The notes beneath the pieces were generated by a model. It saw nothing but the letters and a program-made list of their open reading frames with translations. It searched no databases and was not told the DNA's origin. Shown piece after piece: positions 47,301 through 50,300 of a stretch of DNA of 64,000 nt (its first letter is position 1; each line of letters starts with the position of its first letter). Position numbers and translations under genes: made by a program. This DNA is from Dermacentor variabilis (taxonomy: Eukaryota > Arthropoda > Arachnida > Ixodida > Ixodidae): positions 18,389,631-18,453,630 of the forward strand of contig NC_134569.1 in NCBI RefSeq assembly GCF_050947875.1, read 5' to 3'.

Positions 47301-50300
47301 TCTGCTGTTCTTACATTTATTATCTCTATATCATAACAGATTCATCTTTATCAATGCCCTAATATTACGAAAAAGTTTGTGCAGTTTAAAAAGCACCATA
47401 TGTGCCATCTAGTACCACATCTTCTGAGTAAATGAAACTTTAAACTGCTGGTAATGAGAACAGACAATGCCATTTCTCTGATATTTCATCATACATAAAA
47501 AAATTCAGTAATAGTTTATTACAAATAAAGTGAAAAGGTAGCCAAAGCAACAAGACATTGTAAAATGTGAGCTGCATACCAAGGACAGGGGCTTCCATGT
47601 CAAGGAAATTGACAAGCAGGTTTTGGAATATAGGTAAACCCGTTGGCGCCATTCCCGAGTCCTGAGAATCTTTCTCATCCACCAGGTCAGCGTCATTGTA
47701 TTTCTGAAAGGTCAAGTTTCAGTTACATAAAAAGACACACCAACACTGAACGCTCCAAGCCACAGGCTAAATCTGTGGTTGTTTTCTGAAGCATGCATGC
47801 CTTCTGTCTTTCAGGAATCAACACAGCAGGGTAGTACTGCCACAAAAATTACCAGTAAACAACAGATTCATCTCCATCGCAGGCCTCATCACAAATGCCA
47901 TCAATATGAAGGATGCCAACAGTAGTAATCCTAAGCATAACTGAATAGGTACCATGGTTGAAAGCAGAGTTCTGTACTCCTAGTCTGATGCTTTCTTGCC
48001 ATGACCAACGGGCTTAAAACAAAGGAAAAATAGGTGAGTGAGGATAAGGAGATTATGAGCGTGGCATTTGATCCTGGGCAAAGTGAGGCCTCATAAGCTC
48101 CACAGTATGTAGAATTGTGGATACGAAGGTTTCTTTCAATTTTACAGTATCATTCATCACAAAAAAAGAAATGACTTCAGAAATACTCCACAGCTCAAGC
48201 TATACAAGCTGCAATGCATCTAACCATCAGCTATTTGCAATATTTGACTAATTCCTGCACCATTCTTGTACAATTTCAGAAGAGATCTGATATTTATACT
48301 TTGTTCCGTCTGTTCATTGTTCTCCATTTCAATAGACTAAAAGTAAGTTGCACCAAAAGTGCACGCATAAAATTCTGCCAATCATACAACAGTCCAGCTT
48401 GTATTAGAGGTCAAACAGGTCCTTTCAAGTGGAAAGAACGAGAAAGTGGCATCGCTGCACCCTCTTTCACTTTTTTGCTGACTCGCTGCATGAACTTTTT
48501 GAAACAGATTTCGTATAACATCATGCCAATGTTGCCACACAGGCACTGGTAAATAAAAAGCACAGTAAAGCCCCTCTTTTGTAATGAGAGGAAAAAGCAC
48601 AGGCAGGACAAACAAAACAGCTCAAATCAGCCCCCCCCCCCCCCCCCCCCCCATCCATCCATAGTATGCTGCTCTTCCAACCTATGGCCCAGATATCAGC
48701 CACGGCAACTAGGCACTACTTAAGCAAACGTTTCTCACCACGAGCAAATGCAAAGAAAGAGTACCCACCTCAATGTTGAGCTCATTCTGGCGCTTCTCGA
48801 GTAGGCGAGCTACGACAAGTGCCCGGTGCTCGCCACTGCGCTTAGTCGTAACGGCCCACTCGCACAGAAGTCGCACAATGGGCTCGTCTTGCGGAGGAGG
48901 TGTAGACAACTGTGGCCCCGCCCCTTCTGCGTTGCTCCCGCCCCCTCCAGCCCCCACTCCATGGCCAGGACTGGCTCCAGGTGCAGAGGCCACGGGCTGG
49001 GGCGGGTCCCCACTTTTGGCGAAAACCTTGGAGTAGAGTGTGTCCAGCGAGTTGGTGGCATCCACACGGTCAAAGCTATGCCTGTCCAAGGCATCCAGCA
49101 CTCCCAGCACACGTGTGATGGTAGTGCCTGCATGACGTGAATGTGTGATATAGGTCTGAGAAAATTGGGAGCCAAAGATATAGCCAGTATATCTATACTT
49201 AGGGGAGAACATCATGCTGAAATAAAAAGTGGTACCTTACCATCAATCAACCGATCGATGAAGCTGTTGGTTTTGGTGCCTAAAAAAAGTGCCTATAGGT
49301 TTTTTACAACATTAGAGAATACAATGCACATCAATACTCTGACCACTTCTAGCACTGGCGAATTTCTCATCCTCCCTGCCCTATGCGACTATATATTGCC
49401 CTAAGACTGCAGCTGCCTTAGTTGCTATTGATTCTGTTACCTTGCTAAGTTACTGATTGTCTAGGCTACTTTACATTACGTGACCCCATTGAAGTTCACT
49501 TCTGCCTCCTATGTTCAGATAGGTTACGAACGTCCCACATCAAGTAATTATCCTGCACGCCTCTATGCCCAAAAAGGAAGAAGATAAGATAACAACAATC
49601 TGCTGTAACTGATAGCAAAATGTAGTTTGACAGTTAACTTAATGTTTTACGTCAGCTCTTTCAGAGGCATTTGTCCGTAGAGCTCAAATACAGGGCCCAT
49701 ACTATTAGGTCACATTGATCAATATTTAAATGCTCAGCAAAACAGCAGGTAAATCGCATGGAGAAGCACAATAATGGAAATCAAATATGCTTTTCATACC
49801 CCTTTACAATTCCCTTTGCTAATTTTGCAGTTGCTGAGTGTTTAGGATGCGCGAGTGAAAACACGGATAAATTCACCAAGGAAGCCGCATGCATGTTCTG
49901 TTCTTGGAATACCCCTAGCCAAAGAATTCAGCACTGAATCACAGCTTGTGCAGAGCATGCAGTAGACAATGCAGCAAACACTCGCCAGCGGCCATTTGCT
50001 GCCACTTGTCACATGACCAGTGCATCTCGGCGGCCCGCCCCCGCTGAATCACCTGCTGCTCCACCCGTCGCAGTTCTTGCCGCACCTGCGCAGTTGATTT
50101 GCGATGTTAAAGGGACACTAAAGAGCAACACTCCAGTTAATTCGATTCTGACACAAGGTCCCAGCCAGTGCACATACACATCTGTGGGCCCAAACATTCG
50201 TTATGTTGAGCCTGGAATTGGCCTTCATGCAGAGCGTGAAGTCATCTTTTTCTCAAACACTCTCCTTTCAAACTATGCCTTTTCCTCACCTATTTCAAAG

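Noticed and set aside
49976..49990. GT donor four bases downstream for exon w3
   Set aside because: It shifts the frame and destroys the conserved TTITRVL start of exon w4; the GC donor keeps both.
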